The notes: a model not told the origin generated them from the sequence alone. A stretch of DNA of 64,000 bases from Sophora flavescens (GCA_030762895.1 CM061065.1:63472200-63536199), one strand, 5' to 3'. Positions 37,001-48,148 are shown, numbered from the stretch's first letter. Translations and numbers: made by a program.

Positions 37001-37677
37001 AGTGGTTAAGAGTGCGTAGATGTGTCTTGTTAATACCCGCGAAAGTTTGGGGGTATTTTGGTCTTATTACCTAAGAGTCATGATTATTAGCATTTATTGC
37101 TCATAAATGCTTGGTGACTCATCCTCCATGAGTCATCATGTATGACTCATTGTCCCGATCTCTTGACGGGTCTCTGCAGTCCCGTGTAAAAGCGTAAAAT
37201 TTCGTTTTCGGTTTAACATTTTCAAAACAACTAAACTCGTTAGAAATATGATTTACCATTTGGTTCACGAGTCAAAATTAGGTTTTCTGATCATTAAAAT
37301 CTTACTGTCAGTGAAAACACCGACTGTTTTCCATCTGAACTTTTACCAAAATTCGTCTGAATCAACATAATATTTTAATTCTAATCAGAAATTTGGAAAG
37401 TAGAATTCCTCACGGACAAAATATAAAAAATATACAAATTTCAATTTCGGGTCAAATTAGGGTTTTTGCCGGTTTAAAATTATATTGTTAGTAAAAAAAG
37501 GTAGACCGGTTTCCGTCTGAGTTTTAAACCCAAAATTTCACCGTAACCTTCTACCATAAGAGAGACTACGAATATAATTTTATTTTATTTAAAATCACTT
37601 TATAACTCTTAGATTAAAATATAATTAATTATATTTTAACCGGATAAACAACGTAACTAAAAAATCAGGCTGTTACA
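34034..37677 (-). repeat. element I 5' LTR
   Basis: Plus-strand reading TGAGACACCCCG to GGCTGTTACA, next to the primer-binding site, so it is the 5' LTR of a minus-strand element. Confidence 0.9.
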
Positions 37678-37909
37678 GTTGTTATGATGAACACGTTAAT
37701 AAGACCCTAATCAGTTTTAAATTGGACTCTTAGTTAACATAGGATTTAAGGGGTTAATTCCCCAATGCTTCTTAAGACATGAACTGTTTGTGAGAGGTGA
37801 GGTTTTATGCCAACTAGATTAGTCAAAGGACCCTAGGATCTGATTTGAGAGTGTTAGGGAGTTTTGACTCTAAGAATACGTATGAATCTGCCCAGAACAG
37901 TATGGCTGG

Positions 37910-38010
37910 CGCAGGAGCATGGCCGTGCTGAACAGGGAGCATGCCCGTGCTCCCATTTTCATTCTGGAAGGCAGGCCGCACATTGAACACGGCCGTGCAG
38001 GATAGTGAGC
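37910..38010 (+). repeat. palindrome array of H, left part
   Basis: GAGCATGGCCGTGCTG, GGGAGCATGCCCGTGCTCCC and AACACGGCCGTGC occur within 100 bp. They share the CACGGCCGTG core of the B/J arrays but with AG..CT flanks. The array continues after element J at 45474-45535. Confidence 0.75.
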
Positions 38011-38240
38011 ACGACTGATGAGTGTGATTCCACCTCATCTTTGTCCATCATTTTTCATGCATTTTCATGTAGTTTAGGAATATTTTTATTAGATTTTAGG
38101 TTAATTTTCCTTTGGAATGGGTAAGGCGGTTTTCGTGTGTTGTTTTGCAGATATCAAGGGTAAATTGCTCAAGATCAACCATGATGGAGTTTGGATGAAG
38201 ATAGGGCTTTAAAAGTGAAGAAAATGAGCCAAACAGAGCC

Positions 38241-38529
38241 CATCACGGCCTAGCCGTGATGCCCATCACGGCCATGATCGAGCAAAACTGAAAAAGAACA
38301 AAGCTCGAAGTCGAGTCATCACGGCCTAGCCGTGATAACCATCACGGCCGTGACCCAAAATCACCACAAGTCAGAAGCTGTTAGGGCCAGGCCATGATGG
38401 CCATCACGGCCGTGATGGCCATCACGGCCAGGCCGTGATGAGCATCACGGCCATGACAGACCAACCAGTGAAGGATTTTCAAGGCAGAATCCGTCACGGC
38501 CAGGCCGTGATAGCCATCACGGCCGTGAC
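38241..38529 (+). repeat. U3 palindrome array of gypsy J
   Basis: Starts at CATCACGGCCTAGCCGTGATG and ends at CATCACGGCCGTGACG, with about five doublets between. The middle (38385-38455) is the densest, with four ATCACGGCC/GGCCGTGAT palindromes almost end to end. The 3' LTR copy lies at about 44109-44399. Confidence 0.88.
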
Positions 38530-38602
38530 GCGTATTACCTGGCTCATAAGTAACAGAATTGGATCTAATTTGAGTTGGATTAGGACTCTAACTGCCCAAT
38601 TC

Positions 38603-38610
38603 TATAAATA
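38603..38610 (+). promoter_or_regulatory. TATA box in gypsy J LTR
   Basis: TATAAATA about 75 bp downstream of the palindrome array; repeated at 44473-44480 in the 3' LTR. Confidence 0.65.
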
Positions 38611-38879
38611 AGGGACCAGGCAGAGGCAGAAAAGATCAGACCTTTGGGGCTACTACTCTAGGCATAGATTTAGGATCTCTTTCTTCTTCTCCTTCTTCTC
38701 TTAGTTATTTTCATGTTATTTGTAATCATGCCTGTCATCTCCATGGCAAGGCGTGAGTAGTAGCATAGTTTCTAGGGATTAGGGCTCTGCCCAAGTTTGT
38801 TTATGATGTAAATTTGATGTAAACTCTTTGTTAATTACGATTTACTTTAGATCTGATTTCTAGTGTTTAATCAATCGTA

Positions 38880-39085
38880 AAATCGGCGATCGCTTATTTG
38901 CGTGACGTAGACGTTCTAAGGAGGAACCTAGCGGTGAACTTAGGATTTCTAGTGTGTTTCACACGTAAAGTTCGGCGGCCGCTTATCAGCGAGACGTAGA
39001 TATTCTAAGGAGGAACCTAGCGGTGAACTTAGGTTATTTGCATGACTTAGACATTCTAGGGAGGAACCTAGCGGTGAACCTAGGT
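38880..39085 (+). repeat. triplicated block in gypsy J R-U5
   Basis: Three successive copies of a unit holding GAGGAACCTAGCGGTGAAC (near 38921, 39010 and 39061), each preceded by a CGTAGAyrTTCTAAGG-like stretch. B and F carry one copy. The 3' LTR of J has all three. Confidence 0.85.
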
Positions 39086-39606
39086 GTCGGATCTATAGAG
39101 TCGGACTTGGGACTGAAATCACGAGAGTTAGAAGCCGTCCCTCGAGGATCAACGAGTTGTCACGAAACGCAAAGGGTTCAATATGGGATCGACTACCACG
39201 AGAGTAGGGGTCGGGTCAATTGGGCACGGCTTTTGTAACCCGAGAGGGAGCTTAAGCTATCAAAGGATAAACTCGCCTTCAAGGCAATTTCGCTAATTAA
39301 CAAGGGTAATCAACTTCATAACGTAAACGATCTTGTGGTAACCTAAATCCCTAGGAACCCATTTAGATCTGAAAAATCAAAAAGATTTGTTTTCTGTTTT
39401 GTTTGATTCTGTTTTATCTCTTAAATTCAAATTCAAAAACCATTTCAAAAATATAAAAATCTTTTTAAACAGTCCAGATCTAATCGATTCGAAAACCGAT
39501 TGCGATTCGAGAACACAGTCTCTGTGGGATCGATATCTTTTATTACTTGGCGACGATCCGGTACACTTGCCGGAATCGCACGTGCATTCGCACGCTATCA
39601 AGTTTT

Positions 39607-39624
39607 TGGCGCCGTTGCCGGGGA
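39607..39624 (+). other. gypsy J primer-binding site
   Basis: TGGCGCCGTTGCCGGGGA, 6 bp after the 5' LTR, identical to the B site. Confidence 0.85.
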
Positions 39625-39765
39625 CTGTGCCTTTTCGAATCTCAATTCAAATTTTGAATTGATTTTTCTGGACTTTTTCTTTTTGTTTGATTTTTGTTTC
39701 TGAAATTAAAAAAAAAATCAAAAACATTCTTTTCCTTCTATTGTATCCATCTCTCTGTGTGTTAT

Positions 39766-42081
39766 ATGCAAAGATCTCTAAGTCTTGGGAGCCTTAGTGA
39801 GATTGATCCGGAGATTGAGAGGACCTTCCACAGACGTAGAAGACTACAAAGAGAGGGAGAAAGGTTGAGTCCCGTTCCATTCATGGCAAATCAACCGGAT
39901 ACAAAGCCTTTGAAGGACTACGCAGCCCCAAATGCGAGAGGCTTGCGAACTGGGATTGCAAGGCCAGAGATTGAGGCGGAAAACTATACCATACCGCCCA
40001 TGCTAATCAACATGATTAGGCAACATCAATTCGGAGGATTGCCTTCGGAGGACCCGACCGATCACATAGAGACATTTTTAGAGTTCACCGATGCAATCCG
40101 GATTCATGGAGCCTCAGTCGATGTTGTGCGTTTGAGACTGTTCCCCTCATCTCTCACTTGAAAGGCGAAGGCCTGGCTTAAGCAAATTCCCGCTAACACT
40201 TTGACCACTTGGGACCAATTGGAGCAGGCGTTCTTGGAGAAATTCTTCCCTCCATCCAAGACGGCCTACATAAGAACCCAGATCACCGGCTTCTTCCAAA
40301 AAGACGGAGAATCATTATCGGAAGCCTGGGATCGTTACAAAGGACTGCTGGAGTCGTGCCCACATCACGGACTCGAGAGGTGGTTAATAGTGCACACCTT
40401 CTATAACGGATTAGACTACTCTTCGAAGGTGTCACTAGATTCTGCAGCCGGTGGAGCGTTTATGAATAGGCCTCTCACTGAGGCATTCAACATCATCGAG
40501 AATGTCGCCACCAACTACCACCAATGGGGATCCGAAAGAGGTAATAACCCGAACAAGATTTCGGGGGGTAAGTTTGAGGTAAATAGCACAGATCTTATTA
40601 TGTCAAAGATAGACTCACTTAATAAACGTTTTGATCGGCTTGAAAGAGCTAATGTGAGTGCATTAGGTGCTACTAACCTTGTTTGTGAGATTTGTGGAAT
40701 GCAGGGACATGACATGATGGGATGCCCACATGGATCCGGCGCTTCTGGTGAGCAAGTGAACTCTTGTAACAACTACTATGATACGAACCCGAAGCTGCCC
40801 AACTATGCTCCCCCAAATCCCTACAACCAAAGAAGAAACAACCCTTACCTCTCTTACGGCAACTACAGCAACACGCTCAACCATGAGTTCCAAGAGGGTC
40901 AAGGTAATAAGAAAGTAGCACCGGGGTACCCTCAGGTACAAAGATCTAAACTCGAGACTTTATTTGAAAGTTTTGTCGAAACTCAGACAAAACAGAATGA
41001 GGAGTTTAGACAACAAGGAAGGGCAGTGAGTGAGGCAATAAAGGATCTAGCATCTAAGGTAGACAACTTAGCAACTCATAACAAGATGCTAGAAACCCAG
41101 ATTGCCCAACAAGCCATCACGTGCTCGAGACCTAAGGGTACATTCCCGGGGCAACCCGAAGCAAATCCCAATGAGCATTGCAATGTCATACACTTGAGGG
41201 ATGATAAGCTTGGGGTGGGGGTAGCTGAAATGGAGGTGGAACCGGAGGAAGACATGAGCGAAAAAGAAGAACCGAACCGAAAATACGTCCCTCCACCACC
41301 GTACCAACCCCCGATACCTTTCCCACAAAGGTTGGTTAGGAAAAAGCAAGTAGATGTAGAGACTAAAATGCCTACTAAACTGAAAGACCCGGGTAGTTTC
41401 TCCATCGCTTGCTCAATTGAACAAGTGCAAATATACCAAGCCTTGTGTGACTTAGGGGCTAGCACGAGCTTGATGTCCCTCACTATCATGGAAAGGTTGG
41501 GAAGCAAAGAGTTGAGACCATTCAAATTCCCCTTACAAATTGCGGATGGCTCAACTAGGACTCCTCTAGGCATACTAGAGAATGTTCCTGTAAAGGTAGG
41601 GAAAATTCTCATCCCTACCGACTTCCTGGTATTGGACATGAAAGGGAATTCTAAATTCTCCATCATTTTAGGAAGGCCATTCTTGGCAACCGCTGGAGCA
41701 TTAATAGACGTAAGGAATGGCAAACTCTCTCTAAATGTAGAGGAAGGTAGGGTAAATTTTCAGTTGATTAACTCTTGTAACAACCCTCCTTTTGAGAGCC
41801 ATGTGTGCAGAATTGATGTAACGTCTCCAGCGGTAGAGAAAGAACTTAGCATGGAAGCAACCCCAAAGATATGCATGGTTGGAGATGCACCCGGTGGTGA
41901 AGTTGGAATTGCTGTCCATGCGAGAACAATACTTCCGCCGGGAGGAAGGAAGGCTAGGAAGCTCCGAGAGAAAAGAGCAAAGCGGAGCGTTCACGGGCCG
42001 TATGAGCAGAAACGGCTATTTGAAGGAGCTCCATGGAAAAGAAGTGTTCCTGCACTTCTACGCCCAGCCGACCCCGGTTGA
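39766..42081 (+). pseudogene. gypsy J gag-aspartic protease polyprotein, one stop
   Basis: A single frame of about 770 codons from ATG 39766 to a TGA just after 42079, broken only by TGA 40159-40161, where B has GGA (Gly in YLTGKAKAW). Order: basic N-terminus, gag domain (about residues 85-230), zinc knuckle CEICGMQGHDMMGC (near 40687-40728), Asn/Pro/Tyr-rich linker, KVDNLATHNKMLETQIAQQ probable coiled coil, YVPPPPYQPPIPFPQRLV, and protease with LCDLGASTSLMSL (near 41446-41480) and FLATAGALIDVRNGKLSL. The basic C-terminus ends near PALLRPADPG. Gag forms the particle and the protease matures it. Without pol this element depends on others. Confidence 0.92.
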
Positions 42082-42284
42082 CTTGAGGAAGTATGGTCAA
42101 GCTTAAGACCATAAATAAGCGCTTCTTGGGAGGCAACCCAAGTTTTCTTTCCCTTTTTCCTTTTGTTTTTGATTTAACCTCTTGAATAATTTGAGAAGAT
42201 CAAGAGGCAATAATATCATTAATAAGTTTGTCTAGTGTTTTCAGGTTGAGAAAGAGAAGAAGAGCATAAAAAAATAAAGTCGAG

Positions 42285-42515
42285 AGGCCATCACGCCCGG
42301 TCGTGACAAAGTGGTCACGGCCGTGATGAACTAAACAAGACACACAGAGAGCATCACGGCCTGGCGTGACAACCATCACGGGCGTGATGAGTAGGATGCC
42401 AAGATCAGAGAGCATCACGGCCTAGCCGTGATGTAGATCACGGCCGTGACAGGGCAACTCCTGAGGATCAGAAACGATCACGGCCTGCCCGTGATAAGCC
42501 TCACGGCCGTGATAC
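42285..42515 (+). repeat. 3' UTR palindrome array of gypsy J
   Basis: Four doublets (near 42290, 42350, 42410 and 42475) such as GCATCACGGCCTAGCCGTGATG and ATCACGGCCGTGA, at the same place as in B (5412-5645). The individual arms differ from those in the LTR. Confidence 0.85.
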
Positions 42516-43883
42516 AATTTCTACCCAAGTTTTGACTGGAATGTGAAGCCAACACCCGCTACCGACTCGGTAAGTTGTTCCATTTTTCTCCTCTCTCCGA
42601 CTTGATTATTTACATTGGAGACAATGTAAGTAATCAAGCTTGGGGTAGGGGTATTTATTTTTGCATTTGCATTGTTGCATTCATATTGCATTCACATAGG
42701 CATAGATTGGTATGATCACATTCTCTAGATTTCCCCTCACTTAGAACATGCATCCGATTGTGAGAACTTGGAGCCAAATGAATTGAGATAGTGAATTTTG
42801 AACCCAATTTTTCATTATTCTTGTGATATGGCTAAAAATGAAATTTCTTGAGATAGTCATTTGATAGTTGATAATTAGCATGTGGTTCCTTAGACTTGTG
42901 TACCTCACTGATTTTTGAACTACTAAATGTAAGATTTTGAGCCAAAAGGGGTATTCACTAAATCTACCCCATTTCTTGTGCAAGAGTGATTTAATTCCTC
43001 ATGGACTGTATTTTCTAGAACTTGACTTGAAACCATTTCAAAACTTAAAAATTTCTGAAAACATTTTTGGAAATGATTGAGGCACTAGGTATTTTTCTGG
43101 CCTCCCGAGCTTTGAATGATAAATGCTACCCCTTAGTTGCCCAATTTTGAGCCTAAAGAAAAAAATACTTTCCTTGGTACCATGAATTAATTTGATAAAT
43201 AATGCTTGGTATGGCACCTTTTAAAGTATTACAAAAAGGGTAATTGGTAGTTGGAAAAAGAATGGGATGAAAATATTTCTCTTGAGCTATAAATCTCCCC
43301 TTCTCCAAACAAATAAAAAATGAAATGAACAGAAAAAAATGGAGAAGGGGATGACAAAGAAAGTGAGAAAAAAAAAAACAAGAAGAAAGGTGGAAAAAGT
43401 AAATCAAAGCCCCCAAAAGGTATTTTAGAAGGTGTCATACTTTGTAATGTTTGATAATCTATCTAGCCTTCTTGAAAATTCCCTTTCTTTGATTTTCCCA
43501 CCTAGCAATAAATCCCATGGCCACATTACAACCAAAGGAAAAGACCTCTTGATTCTTAAGTGTTTTCTTAAATAAAGTAGAGATTTGGTTAATAGTCAAG
43601 CCTATGGTAAAATACTTTCCTTGAGGAAATGGAGTGAATTGTCATAAACCCTAAAACACTTGAGTGAGGTGAGATGAGTGCCCAAATCAGTGAGGACATG
43701 AACTTGAAGAACCTAAGCTTCTAATTGGACTTGAACTTGATTATCTCTTGAATGCTTATTAAAAATGCCTATTACTTGGATTAGCTTCTAGGGTTTTTGG
43801 TTCACTATCCACGCTTTGATTGATTTATCTTATGGCCTGAGTAATTGCTTGAGGACAAGCAAAGTTTTAAGCTTGGGGTGATT
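42516..43883 (+). other. gypsy J 3' noncoding tail and polypurine tract
   Basis: About 1.37 kb with no supported frame, colinear with B and E. It ends AAGCTTGGGGTGATT before the 3' LTR. The strong conservation of a long noncoding tail in three diverged elements is noteworthy. Confidence 0.75.
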
Positions 43884-45468
43884 TGATGAGTGTGATTCCA
43901 CCTCATCTTTGTCCATCATTTTTCATGCATTTTCATGTAGTTTAGGAATATTTTTATTAGATTTTAGGTTAATTTTCCTTTGGAATGGGTAAGGCGGTTT
44001 TCGTGTGTTGTTTTGCAGATATCAAGGGTAAATTGCTCAAGATCAACCATGATGGAGTTTGGATGAAGATAGGGCTTTAAAAGTGAAGAAAATGAGCCAA
44101 ACAGAGCCCATCACGGCCTAGCCGTGATGCCCATCACGGCCATGATCGAGCAAAACTGAAAAAGAACAAAGCCTGAAGTCAGAGTCTGTCACGGCCTAGC
44201 CGTGATAACCATCACGGCCGTGACCCAAAATCACCACAAGTCAGAAGCTGTCAGGGCCAGGCCATGATGGCCATCACGGCCGTGATGGCCATCACGGCCA
44301 GGCCGTGATGAGCATCACGGCCATGACAGACCAACCAGTGAAGGATTTTCAAGGCAGAATCCGTCACGGCCAGGCCGTGATAGCCATCACGGCCGTGACG
44401 CGTATTACTTAGCTCAGAAGTAACAGAATTGGATCTAATTTGAGTTGGATTAGGACTCTAACTGCCCAATTCTATAAATAAGGGACCAGGCAGAGGCAGA
44501 AAAGATCAGACCTTTGGGGCTACTACTCTAGGCATAGATTTAGGATCTCTTTCTTCTTCTCCTTCTTCTCTTAGTTATTTTCATGTTATTTGTAATCATG
44601 CCTGTCATCTCCATGGCAAGGCGTGAGTAGTAGCATAGTTTCTAGGGATTAGGGCTCTGCCCAAGTTTGTTTATGATGTAAATTTGATGTAAACTCTTTG
44701 TTAATTACGATTTACTTTAGATCTGATTTCTAGTGTTTAATCAATCGTAAAATCGGCGATCGCTTATTTGCGTGACGTAGACGTTCTAAGGAGGAACCTA
44801 GCGGTGAACTTAGGATTTCTAGTGTGTTTCACACGTAAAGTTCGGCAGCCGCTTATCGCCGAGACGTAGATATTCTAAGGAGGAACCTAGCGGTGAACTT
44901 AGGTTATTTGCATGACTTAGACATTCTAGGGAGGAACCTAGCGGTGAACCTAGGTGTCGGATCTATAGAGTCAGACTTGGGACTGAAATCACGAGAGTTA
45001 GAAGCCGTCCCTCGAGGATCAACGAGTTGTCACGAAACGCAAAGGGTTCAATATGGGATCGACTACCACGAGAGTAGGGGTCGGGTCAATTGGGCACGGC
45101 TTTTGTAACCCGAGAGGGAGCTTAAGCTATCAGAGGATAAACTCGCCTTCAAGGCAATTTCGCTAATTAACAAGGGTAATCAACTTCATAACGTAAACGA
45201 TCTTGTGGTAACCTAAATCCCTAGGAACCCATTTAGATCTGAAAAATCAAAAAGATTTGTTTTGTTTTGTTTGATTCTGTTTTATCTCTTAAATTCAAAT
45301 TCAAAAACCATTTCAAAAATATAAAAATCTTTTTAAACAGTCCAGATCTAATCGATTCGAAAACCGATTGCGATTCGAGAACACAGTCTCTGTGGGATCG
45401 ATATCTTTTATTACTTGGCGACGATCCGGTACACTTGCCGGAATCGCACGTGCATTCGCACGCTATCA
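43884..45468 (+). repeat. gypsy J 3' LTR
   Basis: 1585 bp, TGATGAGTGTG to CACGCTATCA, almost identical to the 5' LTR. Confidence 0.95.
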
Positions 45469-45473
45469 ACGAC

Positions 45474-45535
45474 CATGCTCCACTTAAGTGGCAGCACGGC
45501 CGTGCTGGGATGAGCATGCTCGTGCTCCCTATGCT
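45474..45535 (+). repeat. palindrome array of H, right part
   Basis: CATGCTCC, AGCACGGCCGTGCT and GAGCATGCTCGTGCTCC. Joined to the left part, GAGCACGAC/CATGCTC forms one more imperfect unit, so J inserted inside a palindrome unit. Confidence 0.75.
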
Positions 45536-46695
45536 GGTCAGAATCTGAGACTAAAGGAATAAAGGGGTGTTTCACCCCAGTTGTCCCCAATAGTGCAATA
45601 ATACATCAATCGAATGAAGAATAGTTAGATAACTTAATTAATGAACTAATTAAGATAACGAAGAATAATAAATTGGTTAAGTCGGTACCATTGGGTTACC
45701 GCACGTTGATACACTTTGGTTCTTTTTGGCCAAAGTGCCCTCAATGCTTTTTGGTCGAGGCATTGATGAGTTGAACCTTGGTGCTTTTTGGCCAAGGCGT
45801 TGATGTTGATGTTGTTGATGATGGCGATAAGTCTTGGGTGCTTATCGACCCGAGCAAAGGAGGTGGTTACTTTGTATGTCGTTTGCTCAAGCATTCATAC
45901 GTTGAAGTTGATTAGTGGGGGATGTTCAACATAGGGGAGGTCGTCCAAGTTATGATGATCTAGCCTAAGTCTCGGGTGGTTCGCCCAAGGTTTGGTGAAC
46001 CGTGCGCCCTCGAGGTGGTGTATCCAGTTATGATACGTCAGCTATCCAAGCCCCATGGTTTGGTGAACTGCCAGCATTGGTGCTTTTATGGCCAATGTGG
46101 ATATGTAACTCCGAAGTTGACTTCCCGAGATAGTTGGATCCACATGCATAACGGAGTAGCGGAGTAGTGTTGCACTACATAGCATATGTTGATTGAGATG
46201 ATATGTTGTTATGTTATTTCATATTGATGTTATGTTGTATTGTTATGCCATGCTATGATGTATGTTCATCTAGCTTAACTACTTCCATGCCGATGTGTTT
46301 ACATGATTTCTTACTCCTTGTTTTTCCTATTTCTATTGTTGCATGTATCTCTTATGCAGAGGACGGTGAGCAGCAAGTGGAAGAGTGACTCTGAGGAGCC
46401 ACGACTCTAGTTAGGAAGCTTAGTTATAGTTGTTAGTTTTGTTTAGTTGTTTTCAGTTGTATTTCAAGGATTTTATCTCGGAACGGTTATACCAGCTCTG
46501 TATGTGACAGCAGGGTTGGGTTATGTTTATGCTATACGTTGTTTATGTTTTATTGTTTTAAAACTACGTTCTTTCTGCATTAAGTGTTACAATGTGGTAT
46601 ATTTCTATCAAGTTTTATTTTTATCAAACAAATGCATGTTTTTATATTACCTCTTTTACGTTTTATATTAACGTGCGGGGTAGAAGGGTGTCACA

Positions 46696-48148
46696 GTCAA
46701 ACTTAAGACCATAAATAAGCGCTTCTTGGGAGGCAACCCAAGCGTTTCTTTGTTAAACTTTGGATTTTTCTGGCTTATTTGATTTTGAGTTAATCACATA
46801 TGTTTTACTTTTTTTTTTTATGTATTGCATTTTCATACATTTTTTTTTCTTTTGTTTTGTCTTCATGTTTTGCATTCTCATGTTGCATGTTGCATATTGC
46901 AATGCATTTATTTTATAAAATAAAAATAAATAAAATTTGCATTGCATTTTCACACACATCATCTCTCTTTGTTTTTGTTGAACTTTGTGCCATATCTCTC
47001 TTGAGGATTTTGTGATGATAATGATTTGGAACCCCATTTGATTGATTCTTGTGGTAGGCAACCGGCATGATTTTATTGATAGTTGAGGTGATCTTTTGAA
47101 AGTTATTGATTAGCATATGGTTCTTTGAGTTTGTGTTTCTCATTGATTTTGAACTTCTAAATGTGAGGTTTTGAGCCTTGAGGGGTATTTGCTATGATCT
47201 GCCCCATTCCTTGTGATTGAGTTATGTTTTTCCTCACTGATTGTGCCCTCTAGAACTTGGCTTGAAACCATTTTGAAACATAAATTTTTTGGAAACACAT
47301 TTTAAAATGATTGAGGCAATAGATATTTTTCCAACCTTCAGAGCTTTAAATACATGCTACCCCTTAGTTGCCCAATTTTGAGCCTTATAAAAATTTTACT
47401 TTTCTAGGTACCTAGTTTGATATTGATAATTGATGCATGTATGGCACCTTTTAGAGTATTTGGGAAGTGCAGTTTGGTAGTTTAAAAAAAAAAGAACAAA
47501 AAAGAAGGAAAATAGATTTGGGAAGAAAAGAGAAAAATCGATAAATAATTTTCTCTTGTGTTAAATGTACTCTTCTCATAGTTGCTTAAAGATGAAAAAA
47601 AAAGAATGAAAATGAAAAAAAAAAGAAAGGAAAGGAAGAAAAGGTGGAATTTTTTTTTATGAAAAGCCCGTTGGGTATTCTAGAAGGTTGCCATGCATGT
47701 GCTTGTTTGATTTATTGTACAGCCTTCTTGAATTTTCCTTTCTTTGGTTTTCCCACCTAACAATTGATTTCCATGGCCCATTACAACCTTTTAAAAGACC
47801 TCTTGATTCTTATGTGTTTTCGAATAAAAAAGTGGAGATGTTGGTTGATAGTCAAGTATATGGTAGGGTACTTTCTTTGAGGAAGTTGAGCGAATTTTCC
47901 ATTCACCCTTAAACACTCGAGTAAGGTGAGAAGAGTGCTCCTAAATTGGTAAGGGATATGAATTTAATGACCCTAAGCCTCTAATTGAACTTGAAATTGG
48001 CTATCTCTCTATCTCTTGGATTTCCTTTGCCTATTGCTTGGTTGTGTGTATTCTCGGGTTCTTATTTAATATTGCCTCTTGATCCCTCATCTTTGTTTGG
48101 CCATAGTTATTGCTTGAGGACAAGCAAGGTCTTAAGCTTAGGGGAGTT
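46696..48148 (+). other. element E 3' noncoding tail and polypurine tract
   Basis: Begins with GTCAAACTTAAGACC and the conserved GCGCTTCTTGGGAGGCAACCCAAG (near 46719-46742), which also follows the protease in B and J. It then runs through T- and A-rich noncoding DNA colinear with theirs. It ends AGCTTAGGGGAGTT before the LTR. No palindrome array remains; it was probably in the segment lost at the H insertion. Confidence 0.8.

Larger units (their letters stand above)
29090..37677 (-). mobile_element. non-autonomous long-LTR retrotransposon I
   Basis: Two LTRs of 3733 and 3644 bp enclose only 1211 bp, with target duplication GTTGT (29085-29089, 37678-37682). The minus strand is the sense strand: next to the right LTR lies TGGTATCAGAGC (initiator-Met primer site), and next to the left LTR a purine-rich AAGAAGGGTAGTAA. 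There is no room for gag or pol, and none is seen. The layout fits a LARD/TRIM-like derivative. The ends and the TTTCGTCC-type tract beside the left LTR resemble Tekay/Del-type gypsy elements, but with no coding sequence that link is tentative. Confidence 0.88.
38016..39600 (+). repeat. gypsy J 5' LTR
   Basis: TGATGAGTGTGATTCCACC to CACGCTATCA. Differences from the 3' LTR are few: a short scrambled stretch near 38305-38320, a 2-bp indel near 39385 and scattered substitutions. Confidence 0.95.
38016..45468 (+). mobile_element. Ty3/gypsy gag-protease element J
   Basis: Complete element of 7453 bp with LTRs 38016-39600 and 43884-45468 (both 1585 bp) and target duplication ACGAC (38011-38015, 45469-45473). 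It has the same plan as B: primer site, gag with zinc knuckle, aspartic protease, 3' palindrome array, long noncoding tail. No RT, RNase H or integrase sequence is present. Near-identical LTRs and a gag-protease frame with a single stop make it the youngest gag-protease element here. Confidence 0.95.
27753..46695 (+). mobile_element. LTR-like block H inside E, split by I and J
   Basis: Sequence foreign to E: 27753-29089, 37683-38015 and 45474-46695, about 2.9 kb in all. The right edge is clear: GGGTGTCACA ends at 46695 and E resumes with gtcaaacttaagaccataaataagcgcttc. That end resembles the sense-strand ends of C and I (GGGGTGTCTCA), so H is probably a plus-strand solo LTR of a related long-LTR family. 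The left edge is unresolved: no TG start and no matching GTCAA duplication, so a deletion probably removed the left end with part of E. Confidence 0.6.

Noticed and set aside
37823..38038. A 71-codon minus-strand frame across the H array
   Set aside because: It crosses the H/J junction, so it is created by the insertion.
46203..46671. Hydrophobic plus-strand frames in the right part of H
   Set aside because: T-rich noncoding DNA gives Phe/Leu/Cys-rich translations; no start context or family match.
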